Both the position numbers and the translations under genes were made by a program. A DNA stretch of 64,000 bases, taken from positions 1 to 64,000 of the forward strand of contig CAVUAC010000053.1 of NCBI GenBank assembly GCA_963739335.1. Reading direction: 5' to 3'. Positions 27,586 through 36,171 of the stretch are shown here, in pieces. The notes below the pieces were generated by a model that was not told where the DNA came from, ran no database searches, and saw only the letters and a list, made by a program, of their open reading frames with translations. Every line of letters begins with the position of its first letter. The stretch's first letter is position 1. Source of the stretch: UBA9647 sp963739335. Its GTDB lineage: Bacteria > Bacteroidota > Ignavibacteria > UBA10030.

Positions 27586-27735
27586 TCACAGATACACCTC
27601 GAGCTCAAACAGCTTCTGCTGCATAGACTCGCCGTAGGCCATGTGGCTGTTGGCGCAGTAGAGAATTCCGGCCAAAGAGATAGTTATCGCATACTTGCCG
27701 CACGATGCACAAGGCCAGTTCAGATATTCAGTCAT
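27586..27735 (-). CDS. 49-residue Cys-rich protein
   Basis: The ATG overlaps the stop of the upstream gene (ATATGA), indicating translational coupling. The product starts MTEYLNWPCASCGKYAI and continues LYCANSHMAY, a zinc-ribbon-like C-x2-C ... C-x3-H arrangement. It is the last of a chain of tiny minus-strand genes. Confidence 0.5.
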   Translation of the reverse strand: MTEYLNWPCASCGKYAITISLAGILYCANSHMAYGESMQQKLFELEVYL

Positions 27736-27989
27736 ATCTCATTCTTCTCCACGATCGCTTGCACGTCGATGACACAGGCCAGAAAGATGCCAGTGTCCGT
27801 CCTGCCCACGCCGACATTCACCGTGCAAGCTTGGTCCAGGAGAACCGAGTAAAGAAAATCGAGATCCTCTATACCCACCTTGCTCGCGTCCCAGATGCTA
27901 GCAATTCCGCTGGTCCCCTCTTCGGATGTTGACTTCATCAATTCAAAGCCCAGGTGCTCCATGTGGGAGAGGATTGCATTTATTTTCAT
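27732..27989 (-). CDS. 85-residue hypothetical protein in tiny-gene chain
   Basis: The product MKINAILSHMEHLGFELMKS continues with TGIFLACVIDVQAIVEK. The composition is that of a small alpha/beta protein and the family is not recognised. An alternative ATG at 27998 adds three residues. It is flanked by overlapping small genes on both sides, as in phage-derived operons. Confidence 0.55.
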   Translation of the reverse strand: MKINAILSHMEHLGFELMKSTSEEGTSGIASIWDASKVGIEDLDFLYSVLLDQACTVNVGVGRTDTGIFLACVIDVQAIVEKNEI

Positions 27990-27994
27990 GGGGA

Positions 27995-28152
27995 TCACTG
28001 AAAATTCGCAAGCGGCCCGGAATCGACTGGAGCTTCAACGACCAGCGTCGTGATCAATTCCTGCTTGACGTCATAGCAGATAGGGCACTTCAGAGTTTTG
28101 TAGGCCATTCAAAGCCACAATCCGGGCATTTCCACTTCTCCAAGCGTTGCAT
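27995..28152 (-). CDS. Zinc-ribbon protein of ~52 residues, frameshifted
   Basis: MQRLEKWKCPDCGFEWPTK is followed, one frame over, by LKCPICYDVKQELITTLVVE and on to PLANFQ and a stop. The two CPxC knuckles make a rubredoxin/zinc-ribbon fold only if a single A missing from the run at 28096-28099 is restored. This gene is too short for usual gene callers. Confidence 0.5.
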
Positions 28153-28155
28153 TTT

Positions 28156-28269
28156 CTATCTGCCAGTATTTATTCTCACCAGAATATCGGCGTATTGATA
28201 GAAACTGTAGAGTACCAGAGGCATACTCAAGTCGAAGGCCACGACGAGAAGGAAATATTTGGATTTCAT
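28156..28269 (-). CDS. 37-residue single-helix membrane peptide
   Basis: MKSKYFLLVVAFDLSMPLVL is the start of one hydrophobic helix; the rest is polar. A GGTGA precedes the ATG and the next gene begins four bases after the stop. It is part of the tiny-gene chain; function unknown. Confidence 0.4.
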   Translation of the reverse strand: MKSKYFLLVVAFDLSMPLVLYSFYQYADILVRINTGR

Positions 28270-28339
28270 TTTGAATCACCGATGTAAGCTGCCCACACCC
28301 CGCCGATTTGCTCTTTCATGATTGGAGGTTGCACCACTA

Positions 28340-28462
28340 TCACTTCTTCCCCATGCAGTAATGGCTGTGCTGGTTCAGGAGAGCGGCGGCGTGATTCTCC
28401 GAGTTGCCTTCAATCTTCTTCCCGCACTTCCGACATTGCACGACAGTTGGTTCAAATGGCAT
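28340..28462 (-). CDS. 40-residue zinc-finger-like protein
   Basis: MPFEPTVVQCRKCGKKIEGN and then NQHSHYCMGKK give a C-x2-C ... H-x3-C pattern, the layout of a small treble-clef or C2HC finger. A longer start at 28525 is possible but adds a hydrophobic stretch. The ribosome site is weak. Confidence 0.4.
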   Translation of the reverse strand: MPFEPTVVQCRKCGKKIEGNSENHAAALLNQHSHYCMGKK

Positions 28463-28605
28463 ATGAATCTGTATATAGAGTAACGGTAACAGTATATAGA
28501 GATTGCGCTTCCAGATGGGCGACATTTTTGTCGCTTTTTTCTTGCCAGTCGGGGTAGAAATGACTACCTTGCAACACGTTCCTCGCCAACAAGCTGGAGC
28601 TTCGT

Positions 28606-29727
28606 ATGTTATATATTTTCAACTCAGGAATATCACAGCTGTATGCAACAAATGTCCTCAACACGCTCTTTCTTCCCAAAAAGCACATAAACAGATACCG
28701 TTATCGCATTTCGCAAAATGTCACTCCGGAACTAGCCACCAAGCTACAGAAGAGAAGCTGGAGGAAACCCGTCGTCATAATTTTTATCGACAGATATAAT
28801 CCGGGCAAATATATTTTTCACCCTCTAAGACTTGCTCTTTTGAAGTTTGCTGAGCCACAAGGCGACCAACTCCACATCGTTGCGCAGATGTCAGACTATG
28901 TGTTTCCAAAAGATCTCGGGGCCTTTAACAAGAAACTTACTGAGATGTTATCAGCGAAGGGGCTCCCGAAATTAACAAACGGCGACCCAAAATTCTCACA
29001 GGATGGGCAGTATGTGATAGAAGCGGACAGCATCTTCAAGGAGAAAGAAGAGTATATAATTGGGGATGCAGCCTGGACCGAAACTTTCGAACGGATCAAA
29101 GATACGGACGTTCTCACAAGCTCGAAGAATGATTACTTCTGTTTCCTCAAAAGTACCCTAAATCGTAACGGTTGGTGGAAACGCGAAGTAAAACCGAGTT
29201 ACCGCAATGGACATTCCGTATTCAAAATGTTGCGCAATAAAGATTATGATTTGTTGCTGACGTATAAGTATCCCATTCTTAGGACTGATCCGCGGGCAAC
29301 GGCAAAGCTCACTGTGAAATCCGATGAAGGAATCCTTTGGAGGGGCAATTCAGAGGTCAGCATTGATTCGCATACCAACACAGTCCCTGTTAGTTTTCGC
29401 GTGGGGAAATCCTTAGACAGTAGTAGCAGCAAAATGACGTTTTCAATTGCCCCAGCGGCTTCGGTGGCTCCACCACCCATTCTTCATTGCACGGATGCGG
29501 TATTCGTTTACGATATCAGTGATACAAAATTCTTCTGGCTACAGCTAATCATAGCGCTACTCGCCTCAGCAGCCTGTGGCACAGTGATTGGTGCCGACCT
29601 CTCCAAATTCACTGACCCGTCAATATATACCATCATCAGCAGCAATTGGCCGAAGTTTGGCGCTGCCCTTCTTCAGGCAATCCTCTTCCTGTGGTTGTTC
29701 AGGCTCATAGGGAAGAAAGTACTATGA
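28606..29727 (+). CDS. Hypothetical protein with two C-terminal membrane helices
   Basis: 373 residues. An N-terminal basic region is followed by a soluble beta-rich part (VVIIFIDRYNPGKYIFHPLR, QLHIVAQMSDYVF, TAKLTVKSDEGILWRGN) and two membrane helices near 310-335 and 350-370. I do not recognise the family. It ends three bases before the Mom-like gene, so the two are probably co-transcribed. Confidence 0.65.
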   Translation: MLYIFNSGISQLYATNVLNTLFLPKKHINRYRYRISQNVTPELATKLQKRSWRKPVVIIFIDRYNPGKYIFHPLRLALLKFAEPQGDQLHIVAQMSDYVFPKDLGAFNKKLTEMLSAKGLPKLTNGDPKFSQDGQYVIEADSIFKEKEEYIIGDAAWTETFERIKDTDVLTSSKNDYFCFLKSTLNRNGWWKREVKPSYRNGHSVFKMLRNKDYDLLLTYKYPILRTDPRATAKLTVKSDEGILWRGNSEVSIDSHTNTVPVSFRVGKSLDSSSSKMTFSIAPAASVAPPPILHCTDAVFVYDISDTKFFWLQLIIALLASAACGTVIGADLSKFTDPSIYTIISSNWPKFGAALLQAILFLWLFRLIGKKVL

Positions 29728-29730
29728 GCG

Positions 29731-30483
29731 ATGGTTCCTGCTGGCAGTACCCTCAGGAAGAAGACCAAAGAAGCCGAAAACAATCATATTATTCCCGACG
29801 TCGATTTTGATGACTGGAAAATCCACCAATTGGCGTACAAAGATGCCAAGGATTTCGTCCTGGAATATGAGTGGCTCGGCAACATGGGAACATCCAAGCT
29901 CTGCTTCGGCCTCACGTTCGGTGAGCACCTCGGGGCTGTTGCCTGCTATGGCCCACCCGTGGCTCCTACCAGGTACCAGAGTATTCTCGGCGGCCAGATG
30001 TCATCGAAGATATTGCAGCTCTGCCGCGGAGCGACGAGCTATTGGGCGCCACGATGGGCTCCCAGCAAGCTGATCTGCCAATCATTGAGATCATTGCACT
30101 CAGAGTACGGCACTCGAGCGGTATTGGCATATGCTGACGAGGTTGCAGGGGAGATCGGAGTAGTGTATCAGGCCTGCAACGCGGTTTATCTTGGCAAGAC
30201 GTCCCCTGGCGGCGGCAAGCGATACGTGATAAATGGCCACAATTACGACCCACGTAAAGTTGTTAGCAAATTCGGCTCGAGGGCAAGGGCCCATCTGCTG
30301 AAGATCGATCCTCATTTTCAGACCATTCCGATCAACCCGAAACACCGCTACATGTTCGTTCTCGGAAATTCAAGAGAGCGCCGGGAAGTCCTAGAAAGCA
30401 TCCGCCCGTTTATCCAGCCGTATCCGAAACGAAACGTACTGACTGAGGACGATATCGAGGCGTCTCATGATCCTGGATCTTGA
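29731..30483 (+). CDS. Mom-like DNA modification protein (GNAT-fold)
   Basis: Residues 25-190 fit the Mom family. YEWLGNMGTSKLCFGLTFGE and HLGAVACYGPP resemble the loop and central strands, SSKILQLCRGATSYWAP the acetyl-CoA-type region, and ACNAVYLGKT and KVVSKFGSRARAHLL the C-terminal part. Phage Mu Mom adds a methylcarbamoyl group to adenine in DNA, protecting it from restriction. Here the gene is chromosomal, about 13 kb from a type III system and beside phage-like small genes. It may be a prophage remnant or part of a modification module. Confidence 0.65.
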   Translation: MVPAGSTLRKKTKEAENNHIIPDVDFDDWKIHQLAYKDAKDFVLEYEWLGNMGTSKLCFGLTFGEHLGAVACYGPPVAPTRYQSILGGQMSSKILQLCRGATSYWAPRWAPSKLICQSLRSLHSEYGTRAVLAYADEVAGEIGVVYQACNAVYLGKTSPGGGKRYVINGHNYDPRKVVSKFGSRARAHLLKIDPHFQTIPINPKHRYMFVLGNSRERREVLESIRPFIQPYPKRNVLTEDDIEASHDPGS

Positions 30484-30732
30484 AATTGTTGAGGCAACCC
30501 AGTCGAGGCGGTGACCGCTGATGCTGTCCGCAAGACGATGAAAAGAAGACAAGATTTTCTTCTTCTATTTATCTTTTCACCTATTTCCACACCGGGTGTA
30601 CTTGCGAATGCTGCATATTGGCGGCTGGCATTTTGCACCCGATGAAGATATGGGTGCCGAGTAATAAAAAGCCGTCGGCTGGCAACGCCGCCTGATATTA
30701 TGACTTCAGCTCTTGGCGGCTGATATGAGATG
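30484..30732. other. Intergenic stretch with a GCCGCC/GGCGGC inverted motif
   Basis: The pair AAGCCGTCGGCTGGCAACG and CGCCGCC...GGCGGC near 30670-30720 can fold but lacks a T-run. No gene is recognised here. Confidence 0.3.
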
Positions 30733-30906
30733 TCATTTATTTTTCCAGCTCTCACCGGTTTCTACCTGATTGAGGATCGCTCGGTAGAGGTTTGTTATTC
30801 GTTGTGCAGAATCTGTGTTGTCTGTCGAGAGGTGATTTTCTGTAGAGGCAAGAGACCCTACCGCCAGGGACTTTGCGATCAGTTCATTTTGGGTTAGATC
30901 ATACAT
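30733..30906 (-). CDS. 57-residue hypothetical protein
   Basis: The ATG is preceded by AAAGGA with ideal spacing, and the gene starts 13 bases after the stop of the coiled-coil gene upstream. The sequence MYDLTQNELIAKSLAVGSLA is followed by a helical part (RITNLYRAILNQVETGE). The operon position and ribosome site make it credible; function unknown. Confidence 0.55.
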   Translation of the reverse strand: MYDLTQNELIAKSLAVGSLASTENHLSTDNTDSAQRITNLYRAILNQVETGESWKNK

Positions 30907-30918
30907 ATTTGATCCTTT

Positions 30919-31557
30919 CTAAATGTCTTCATCACCGCCGAGTGCTCTCAGTTTGTTCTGCGTGGCTACAAGTGTTCCCTCAATTGAAATTTTGCATCTC
31001 TTCGCGGTCTTGAGGAGCTGATCGAACAGCGGATCCGTAACACCGACGTTCACTTCATTCCTCCGAAGCATGAATCTCTCGAAGTAATATCTGTATAGCA
31101 CGTTCAGGTGGTTCAACTCTCCATACGAATCGGCCAGCGCATCTAGGATGCCCGGATCATCTATCCAATGAAGCTCTCCCCCATCAGAAAATGCACGCCA
31201 CAGCTCAACTTTTATCGGCTCGTAGAAATTGGAGACATCATAATGAATCTCGCTGATGTTCTCCATGTTTTCCGCAAGCTCGCCTCTAAGCAATTCGATG
31301 ATCTTCTTCGTTCTTGCCCTCGCCTCCGCTTCTTTCGACGCTTTGTCTTTCTCAGCCCGCTTTCTTTCTGCTTCCTCCACCTTGATGGCCCTGAGTTTCT
31401 CCGCCTCTTTTTCCTTGACCGCCCTTTTCCTCTCCATCCACAATGCTAAGGGAACGCCGGCGAAGATGCCAAGAATGGTGGCCACAAAATTGGCCAGGAA
31501 GTTTGACCAGAAACCGTCCGGAAATATCGCCAAGAAGCCCGTCCATAGATCGCCCAT
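30919..31557 (-). CDS. Membrane-anchored coiled-coil protein
   Basis: The start at 31557 is set by a strong AGGGAGG site; the open frame to 31821 upstream overlaps the neighbouring gene and is not used. One membrane helix near residues 18-40 (NFVATILGIFAGVPLALW) is followed by a highly charged coiled coil (KRAVKEKEAEKLRAIKVEEA) to about residue 90, then a helical domain. The family is unknown. It forms a minus-strand operon with the 82-residue membrane protein upstream and the 57-residue gene downstream. Confidence 0.7.
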   Translation of the reverse strand: MGDLWTGFLAIFPDGFWSNFLANFVATILGIFAGVPLALWMERKRAVKEKEAEKLRAIKVEEAERKRAEKDKASKEAEARARTKKIIELLRGELAENMENISEIHYDVSNFYEPIKVELWRAFSDGGELHWIDDPGILDALADSYGELNHLNVLYRYYFERFMLRRNEVNVGVTDPLFDQLLKTAKRCKISIEGTLVATQNKLRALGGDEDI

Positions 31558-31631
31558 TGTTTCCTCCCTTTCTGTGTGCGGTGTCAATGTATGAACGCCA
31601 TCCGACACTGTCAAATTTTCCCGAGCACCGG

Positions 31632-31880
31632 TCATCTCACACCGAAGAGCAAAGGCATTACGTCCTGGACGAGGCGCACCAAGCCGAAGAGCAGGATTAT
31701 GAGGGTAACCGTTGCTCCAATCAACAGGAAGGACTTCTTGATTGTTTTTGTGGCTTCGTCGAGAACGGGACGAAGATCTCGGAAAAATATCCTGAGGCGG
31801 GTTAGGACGTGGCGCTTGCAACGGGTGTTGCGGGGCCTGTCCTTTCGATTAATCCTACAATTCTGACAAATCCTTCGCAT
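31632..31880 (-). CDS. Small single-helix membrane protein
   Basis: A perfect GGAGGT lies seven bases before the ATG. The 82-residue product has a basic N-terminus (MRRICQNCRINRKDR), a helix DLRPVLDEATKTIKKS, then a membrane span (LLIGATVTLIILLFGLV). Its start overlaps the 3' end of the frame at 31802, whose last ~25 codons may therefore be untranslated. Confidence 0.6.
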   Translation of the reverse strand: MRRICQNCRINRKDRPRNTRCKRHVLTRLRIFFRDLRPVLDEATKTIKKSFLLIGATVTLIILLFGLVRLVQDVMPLLFGVR

Positions 31881-32563
31881 ACCAGAGACCTCCGTGAATC
31901 TTCCGATTCACTGAAAATACTGCCATTGACATGAAAATTCTGGTGCGAACCTAAACCGCTGGCTCGCGTGACAGTAGAATTTTCGTGTCGGCTGTGGGTC
32001 TCGCTGCTGTGAAGGACTTGAAGAAGAGAAGTCAGGGTGATTTTGTTGCCGATATGGATGCGACGCTTTGCGTGCGCAAGCGCCTGCATCAAATCGAGGA
32101 TGAGCTGTTTCAGCTTTGTGAAGAACTTGGCAAATTGTGGGAGCTGTTTTTCCTGATGAGGAGTGATCCTGTATTTCTGTCGCTGCTCCTCCGTCCTGCC
32201 ATCCACCAGGTCACGCACATCCAGGATATACTGGTGCGCGTAATCATAATCATAGCAGACGTCGGGGTAGGCATACGAGCACTGTTTGGCCTGCAATGCA
32301 GCAACTGAAGAATAGCTCAAGATAATCTGTTCGAGCTTCACCCTTTCGGCTCGCATCGATGCTAACCACGGGTCTTCCGCGATTGCTACTGTCCTCACTG
32401 TTTCATGGAATGCCTCTGGAAGCAATCGGGAATCCGGCACTTGGCACCTGTTGAGCTGGTCTTCTGCGATCTCTAGTAGCTCTGCCTGCTTCTGCGATAA
32501 TTCGAGCATCTGAAGCGACTGCCTATAGACCTGGAGCACGCTATTTAGATGTGCGTCATTCAT
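31802..32563 (-). CDS. Helical hypothetical protein
   Basis: 253 residues, mostly helical in the first 180 (VYRQSLQMLELSQKQAELLE, LPQFAKFFTKLKQLILDLMQ), with a tyrosine/aspartate-rich segment (YPDVCYDYDYAHQY). The last ~70 residues look atypical and overlap the ribosome site and start of the next gene, so the true end may be earlier. A 9-base inverted repeat (GAAAATTCT / AGAATTTTC, 31933-31984) lies under this tail. The family is unknown. Confidence 0.55.
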   Translation of the reverse strand: MNDAHLNSVLQVYRQSLQMLELSQKQAELLEIAEDQLNRCQVPDSRLLPEAFHETVRTVAIAEDPWLASMRAERVKLEQIILSYSSVAALQAKQCSYAYPDVCYDYDYAHQYILDVRDLVDGRTEEQRQKYRITPHQEKQLPQFAKFFTKLKQLILDLMQALAHAKRRIHIGNKITLTSLLQVLHSSETHSRHENSTVTRASGLGSHQNFHVNGSIFSESEDSRRSLVCEGFVRIVGLIERTGPATPVASATS

Positions 32564-32671
32564 TTGTATACGTTACAAATATACATCGTTGTGGAGTCAA
32601 AATCAAGTCGGCTTTTAATCCTGTGCTCTGAACCGCCTGAGAAAGTAATTTGAGTCGAGGTCATCCGGCTT

Positions 32672-32950
32672 TCAGTCCGGGGGACTTCCCGTCAGCTCTT
32701 CGATGCTCTCATACAATGCAGTCATGTATTTCCTGAACCCATCCTTGTCCGCATCTAACTTGGTGAGTTGCGAGGCATAGACGCTTCCTGCCTCGTGATA
32801 CAATCCGTAGACGTCGCACATTCTTACCGGCCGGTTGCGATAGTTATCAATACATATTCCGATGAATCCGGGTGGAAACACATCCTCATCAGTGTGCACG
32901 AAGTCCCATTTCCCCAGGCTCGGCTTCACACGGACTACGATTTTTTCCAA
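32672..32950 (-). CDS. 92-residue hypothetical protein
   Basis: MEKIVVRVKPSLGKWDFVHT is followed by FPPGFIGICIDNYRNRPV and a helical C-terminus (GFRKYMTALYESIEEL). It is well formed, soluble and not assignable. It lies alone on the minus strand with no strong ribosome site visible. Confidence 0.55.
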   Translation of the reverse strand: MEKIVVRVKPSLGKWDFVHTDEDVFPPGFIGICIDNYRNRPVRMCDVYGLYHEAGSVYASQLTKLDADKDGFRKYMTALYESIEELTGSPPD

Positions 32951-33690
32951 GCACTACTTTTGGCAGCCTGGATTCATTGAGGGCCTGTCAGTCAGTCGCT
33001 GTTCGAGCCAAGGTTTCCACACCGTATCATTGCGAATTTTTTAGGGCGTCGCTCCACCCAGTAGCCCCGCGTAACGGGCTTTGAGTCTGATCGCACCAGC
33101 TACCCTCAGTCTTCAAAGTCTGGGATTTCTGAGAAAACACTGGAAAAGGAAGGAGAAGCAATTGGGCCCGTCCCTGAAACAATGAGTGAGTATCTAATAT
33201 GTCAAAGGGAAAGCACCAAAAATTGGGATTTTTCTGCGAATGCGAGAACAGTCACCATCCCCCTACTTCAACATCTCTGGCTGAGAACCAGCAGGCATCT
33301 AAATTCAAAGCTTTTTGCTCGCCGTTTACAGAATTGGAAGTCAGTTATTTTCATGGACGACAGTCCTGAAGCCCGAGTACGCTGCAGCTGTGAGAGCTGT
33401 TGCTTGAGAAGTTAAGCTCCTTCTGTGTACCGCCATCACACCACCGAGGGCTGATGTTGCATCCTCTCTACACGACTCGGAGTCCCGTCGGGTTTTTGCC
33501 GGACTGGTGCAAATGTATTCACTGGGAGGCCCAGTACCAATACCGAAAACTCGGTATTTTTGGTGGGATTGTGAATTAAAAGTGGGACCAGATTCGAGAA
33601 AATAATGTCAGGTCAGATAAAGGCGTGGGAATAAGATAGGAATCGTTGTCGGGATTGGTGCGACGTGAGCAACAGTCGATCGAAGGCCAA
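32951..33690. other. Intergenic stretch with one possible tiny gene and a hairpin
   Basis: A plus-strand 56-codon frame at 33199-33369 (MSKGKHQKLGFFCECENSHH) is Cys/His-bearing but lacks a ribosome site. A hairpin AATACCGA-AAAC-TCGGTATT followed by T at 33539-33561 could be a terminator. Nothing else is supported. Confidence 0.35.
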
Positions 33691-33724
33691 GAATCGGGGT
33701 GGGCGTGCTGCACCACCCCGATTC
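33691..33724. terminator. Strong hairpin downstream of the AAA ATPase gene
   Basis: GAATCGGGGTGG and CCACCCCGATTC pair perfectly over 12 bases across a 10-base loop, nine bases beyond the stop of the minus-strand gene at 33733. There is no T-run, so it may act by stabilising the transcript end rather than as a classical terminator. Confidence 0.6.
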
Positions 33725-33732
33725 AGCAAGAA

Positions 33733-34749
33733 CTAAGACGCCATCGGTTGGGACACGGGCTGCAATTGACGGCGTCTTGATTCAATTGCAGTGTCAATGC
33801 GCCTGCCCTGATCCTCGACAAGCCTCTTGGTGCTGATCCCCTTGAGTCGGCTCTGCTCGATAGAGTTCAGCCGCTCAACAGAAGTGGCTTTTTGGATTGC
33901 CTCCAACATCGCTGCCGCTTCCTTTTCGCCTGCCAAAAAGCCTGACTCATTGAACAACGCCGTCCGGGTTGGCTCGGCGGCATTCGCAGCCGGGGTCGGT
34001 TGTTGACCTCGGTCGAGCCACTCGAGGACCTGCTTGCCAATCTTCTCGTCCGGTTTCGAAACCAGCCTGCCATCGAAGAGACTTGAGCGGTCCTTGGTGG
34101 ACTGGGCGTTGTGGTTCAGGTCGAGGTCGAATACGATGTCGAACTCGTAGTCCATTCCCTCACGTTGCACGGGGGCAAGTCCGACCTTCTTTGGGACCGA
34201 CTTCCCCTTCTCGTTTGTCTCCACAACGTAGTCCATCTTCGAGCGCATCGTTGCAATGGGATGAGGCTTTGAGCGGATCATTGACTCGATGAAGGCGTTA
34301 TGCTGGGGTGTCAGCTTGCGCCAGGCTGTGAAACTGTTCATGCCGCCGTCAGCCATCTTCCCTTGAGTATCGAGCAGGCCGCCTTCGCCTGCCCAGGCAT
34401 GAGAGATGCTGTCGAGGATGAGCACCTCGTAACCGGCAGCCTCGGCTTGATGAATCGCTTTGATGTACTTGTTGATCTCAAACGGTGGTTCGATGTTGAG
34501 CACGTCGAAGTCGATCAGGTCGCGAAAGGCCAATCGAAAGAATCCTTCAATGCACGCAACGAAACCTATAGGTGGGTACTTGGCCGTCTCGTGTCGATAG
34601 GAAATCTTACGCGCCTCAGGAGATCCAATAAAACGCCGAAGGTTAGATAGAACAACCACACGTTTCTCTACTTGTTTCATCCTTGCTCCTCGCTTGCGCA
34701 GACGGGACCGTCGTGCAACGATTTCGGCGATGTAATCTCGTCTAGCCAT
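33733..34749 (-). CDS. Phage-type RecA-like AAA ATPase (AAA_24) lacking its P-loop
   Basis: From residue ~75 it follows the phage nucleotide-binding AAA_24 family: FDVLNIEPPFEINKYIKAIH, Walker B YEVLILDSISHAWAG, SFTAWRKLTPQHNAFIESMI, PIATMRSKMDYVVE, KVGLAPVQREGMDYEFDIVF. The expected N-terminal GxxxxGKT loop is missing; instead there are ~60 residues of unrelated basic sequence (SRLRKRGARMKQVEKRVVVL). It thus appears recombined or decayed and is unlikely to hydrolyse ATP. The C-terminal ~90 residues are helical. It is probably a phage recombination protein remnant, with an attC-like site immediately upstream. Confidence 0.7.
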   Translation of the reverse strand: MARRDYIAEIVARRSRLRKRGARMKQVEKRVVVLSNLRRFIGSPEARKISYRHETAKYPPIGFVACIEGFFRLAFRDLIDFDVLNIEPPFEINKYIKAIHQAEAAGYEVLILDSISHAWAGEGGLLDTQGKMADGGMNSFTAWRKLTPQHNAFIESMIRSKPHPIATMRSKMDYVVETNEKGKSVPKKVGLAPVQREGMDYEFDIVFDLDLNHNAQSTKDRSSLFDGRLVSKPDEKIGKQVLEWLDRGQQPTPAANAAEPTRTALFNESGFLAGEKEAAAMLEAIQKATSVERLNSIEQSRLKGISTKRLVEDQGRRIDTAIESRRRQLQPVSQPMAS

Positions 34750-34764
34750 AAGGGAAAGCCAGCA

Positions 34765-34824
34765 ACCTAACGTTCCGGTTCAGCGGCGGCGCGTAGCGCC
34801 GTACGTTGTCACCGATTGTTAGCC
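34765..34824 (-). other. attC-like recombination site
   Basis: An imperfect palindrome begins ACCTAAC and ends GTTAGCC (one mismatch to the GTTRRRY core). It has inner boxes CCGG/ACCG and a GC-rich apical hairpin GGCGC-GTA-GCGCC. Size (60 bases), core sites and placement between the ends of two same-strand genes fit an integron cassette site. No integrase gene is in the window. Confidence 0.5.
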
Positions 34825-34828
34825 CGCC

Positions 34829-35780
34829 TTACGGGGTAAACTGCTCGATGAACTGCGCGGCAGCGTCGACATCGTCCGTCACCAACACGTACTTCGCGAA
34901 GTCAGCAGGGGTGAACAGCTTCTGAAGAACGCCAACGACGGGATACTTTGTGGTCCAGGTACTGGACACCAAACAGTACCATCGGACTGGAATAATCAAA
35001 CGTCTTGTAGTAGTTCTGCGCACCGTCCTGAAAGATCTCTTGGATTGTCCCGGCTTTGCCTTCTGAGTAGACGATGCCTTGCTTCGCGAGTGCCAAGAGT
35101 CCGTCTTCTCGAATGCTATTCTGAAAGTACTTGGCGACGTGCGTGGCAAATGGAGTAGTCGGCTCATGGCCATAGTGCCATGTCGGGATTGCCAGGCTCT
35201 CATGTGGAGAAGGGATCGATGCAGCGATCTCGTACGCCGGTTTGAACCATGCGTGTGCCTGAGCCACCAACGCTGGGTTAACCACCCCCCTGGAGTTGAC
35301 GATGTCTCCGAGCGCCGGGACCACAGGCTGAATCTTCAGCCTGGCTAGTGCGCTGTCGAGGGCTGAATTCCCCTCCCCGGCGAGTGATGCGCCCAAGTGA
35401 CTTGCTTCCATAGCCCCAGGCCCGCCACCGGTGCACATTAGGATGCCACTTCGAGTAAGGCGATTAGAAAGTATCGCAATGTCCCTGTAGGCGGTGGAAT
35501 CGCGCGCCATCTTGTGGTCACCCATGATGGCAGCGACTTTGCGATCAGCAATGAAGGCGGCTGTAGATTGCGTGATGGCATTGTCGTGCAGCGCCTGCAT
35601 CATCCCAATGTACGGGTTAGTTGGTGCGCCTCGACCCTCCATGACGAAATGCCGGTAGATAGCAAAGTCCACCGTCTGTCCCCAGGACGCTGGATCATCG
35701 GGCTTGAAGCCGTGGAACAGCTCGACGCACGTGTATAGCTGCTGACGGATCGGTTGGTAGGGAAGGCTGAACCCTGGCAT
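34829..35780 (-). CDS. LOG-family (TIGR00730-like) nucleotide-binding protein, one frameshift
   Basis: A Rossmann-fold protein related to cytokinin-activating LOG enzymes: MCTGGGPGAMEASHLGA is the nucleotide loop near residue 115, and SEGKAGTIQEIFQDG near 240 is the PGGxGTxxE-type active-site motif (here EGKAGTIQE). The frame ending at 34902 is wrong for the last residues. Across a TTT run at 34947-34949 the other frame gives YPVVGVLQKLFTPADFAKYV to a stop at 34829. An attC-like site follows the stop, as in integron cassettes. Its likely role is phosphoribohydrolase-type action on a nucleotide; the substrate is unknown. Confidence 0.75.
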
Positions 35781-36171
35781 TGCTGACTCCTTTCGATCGA
35801 TTGAAGAATGGGGAGGGAGTTCTGGCTCTCACGTCCATGAGAATTCAAGGAACAGACGTATTACCAGTGGTTCTCCTTGCTATTGCTAGCGCTCCCCCTT
35901 AGCATTTGACTTGAAAAGTCGTCTCAACATCGATAAGGGGGATAGGTGAAGCCTGATGCTAATTTTGTCGACTTAGGTGACTATTCTAATGACCAGCGAG
36001 CAACAGCAGTTTTCGAACCCTTGAGCCAAAGTCGAGATTGTATGCAAGCACCAAATGCGTCAGTTGAACGAACCCTTCGGGAGATACGGAAAAAACTGTG
36101 TCTTGCTTGACACGATCATTGAGACCAATCGGAATCTATAGCGTATGGCACTCACACATTCTAGGATTCTT
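35781..36171. other. Intergenic stretch with a CCCCCTTA/TAAGGGGG hairpin
   Basis: The arms CCCCCTTA (35893-35900) and TAAGGGGG (35935-35942) enclose 34 bases containing TTGACTTG, which might be a -35 element. No gene is recognised. Confidence 0.35.

Noticed and set aside
28276..28310. Single right-arm copy of the repeat unit
   Set aside because: About 30 similar bases without either paired arm; could be chance, so not listed as a feature.
31926..31987. Inverted repeat GAAAATTCT/AGAATTTTC as another member of the 5.9 kb repeat family
   Set aside because: The ends differ from CCGAAAT/ATTTCGG and the core similarity is too weak; kept only as a note under the overlapping gene.
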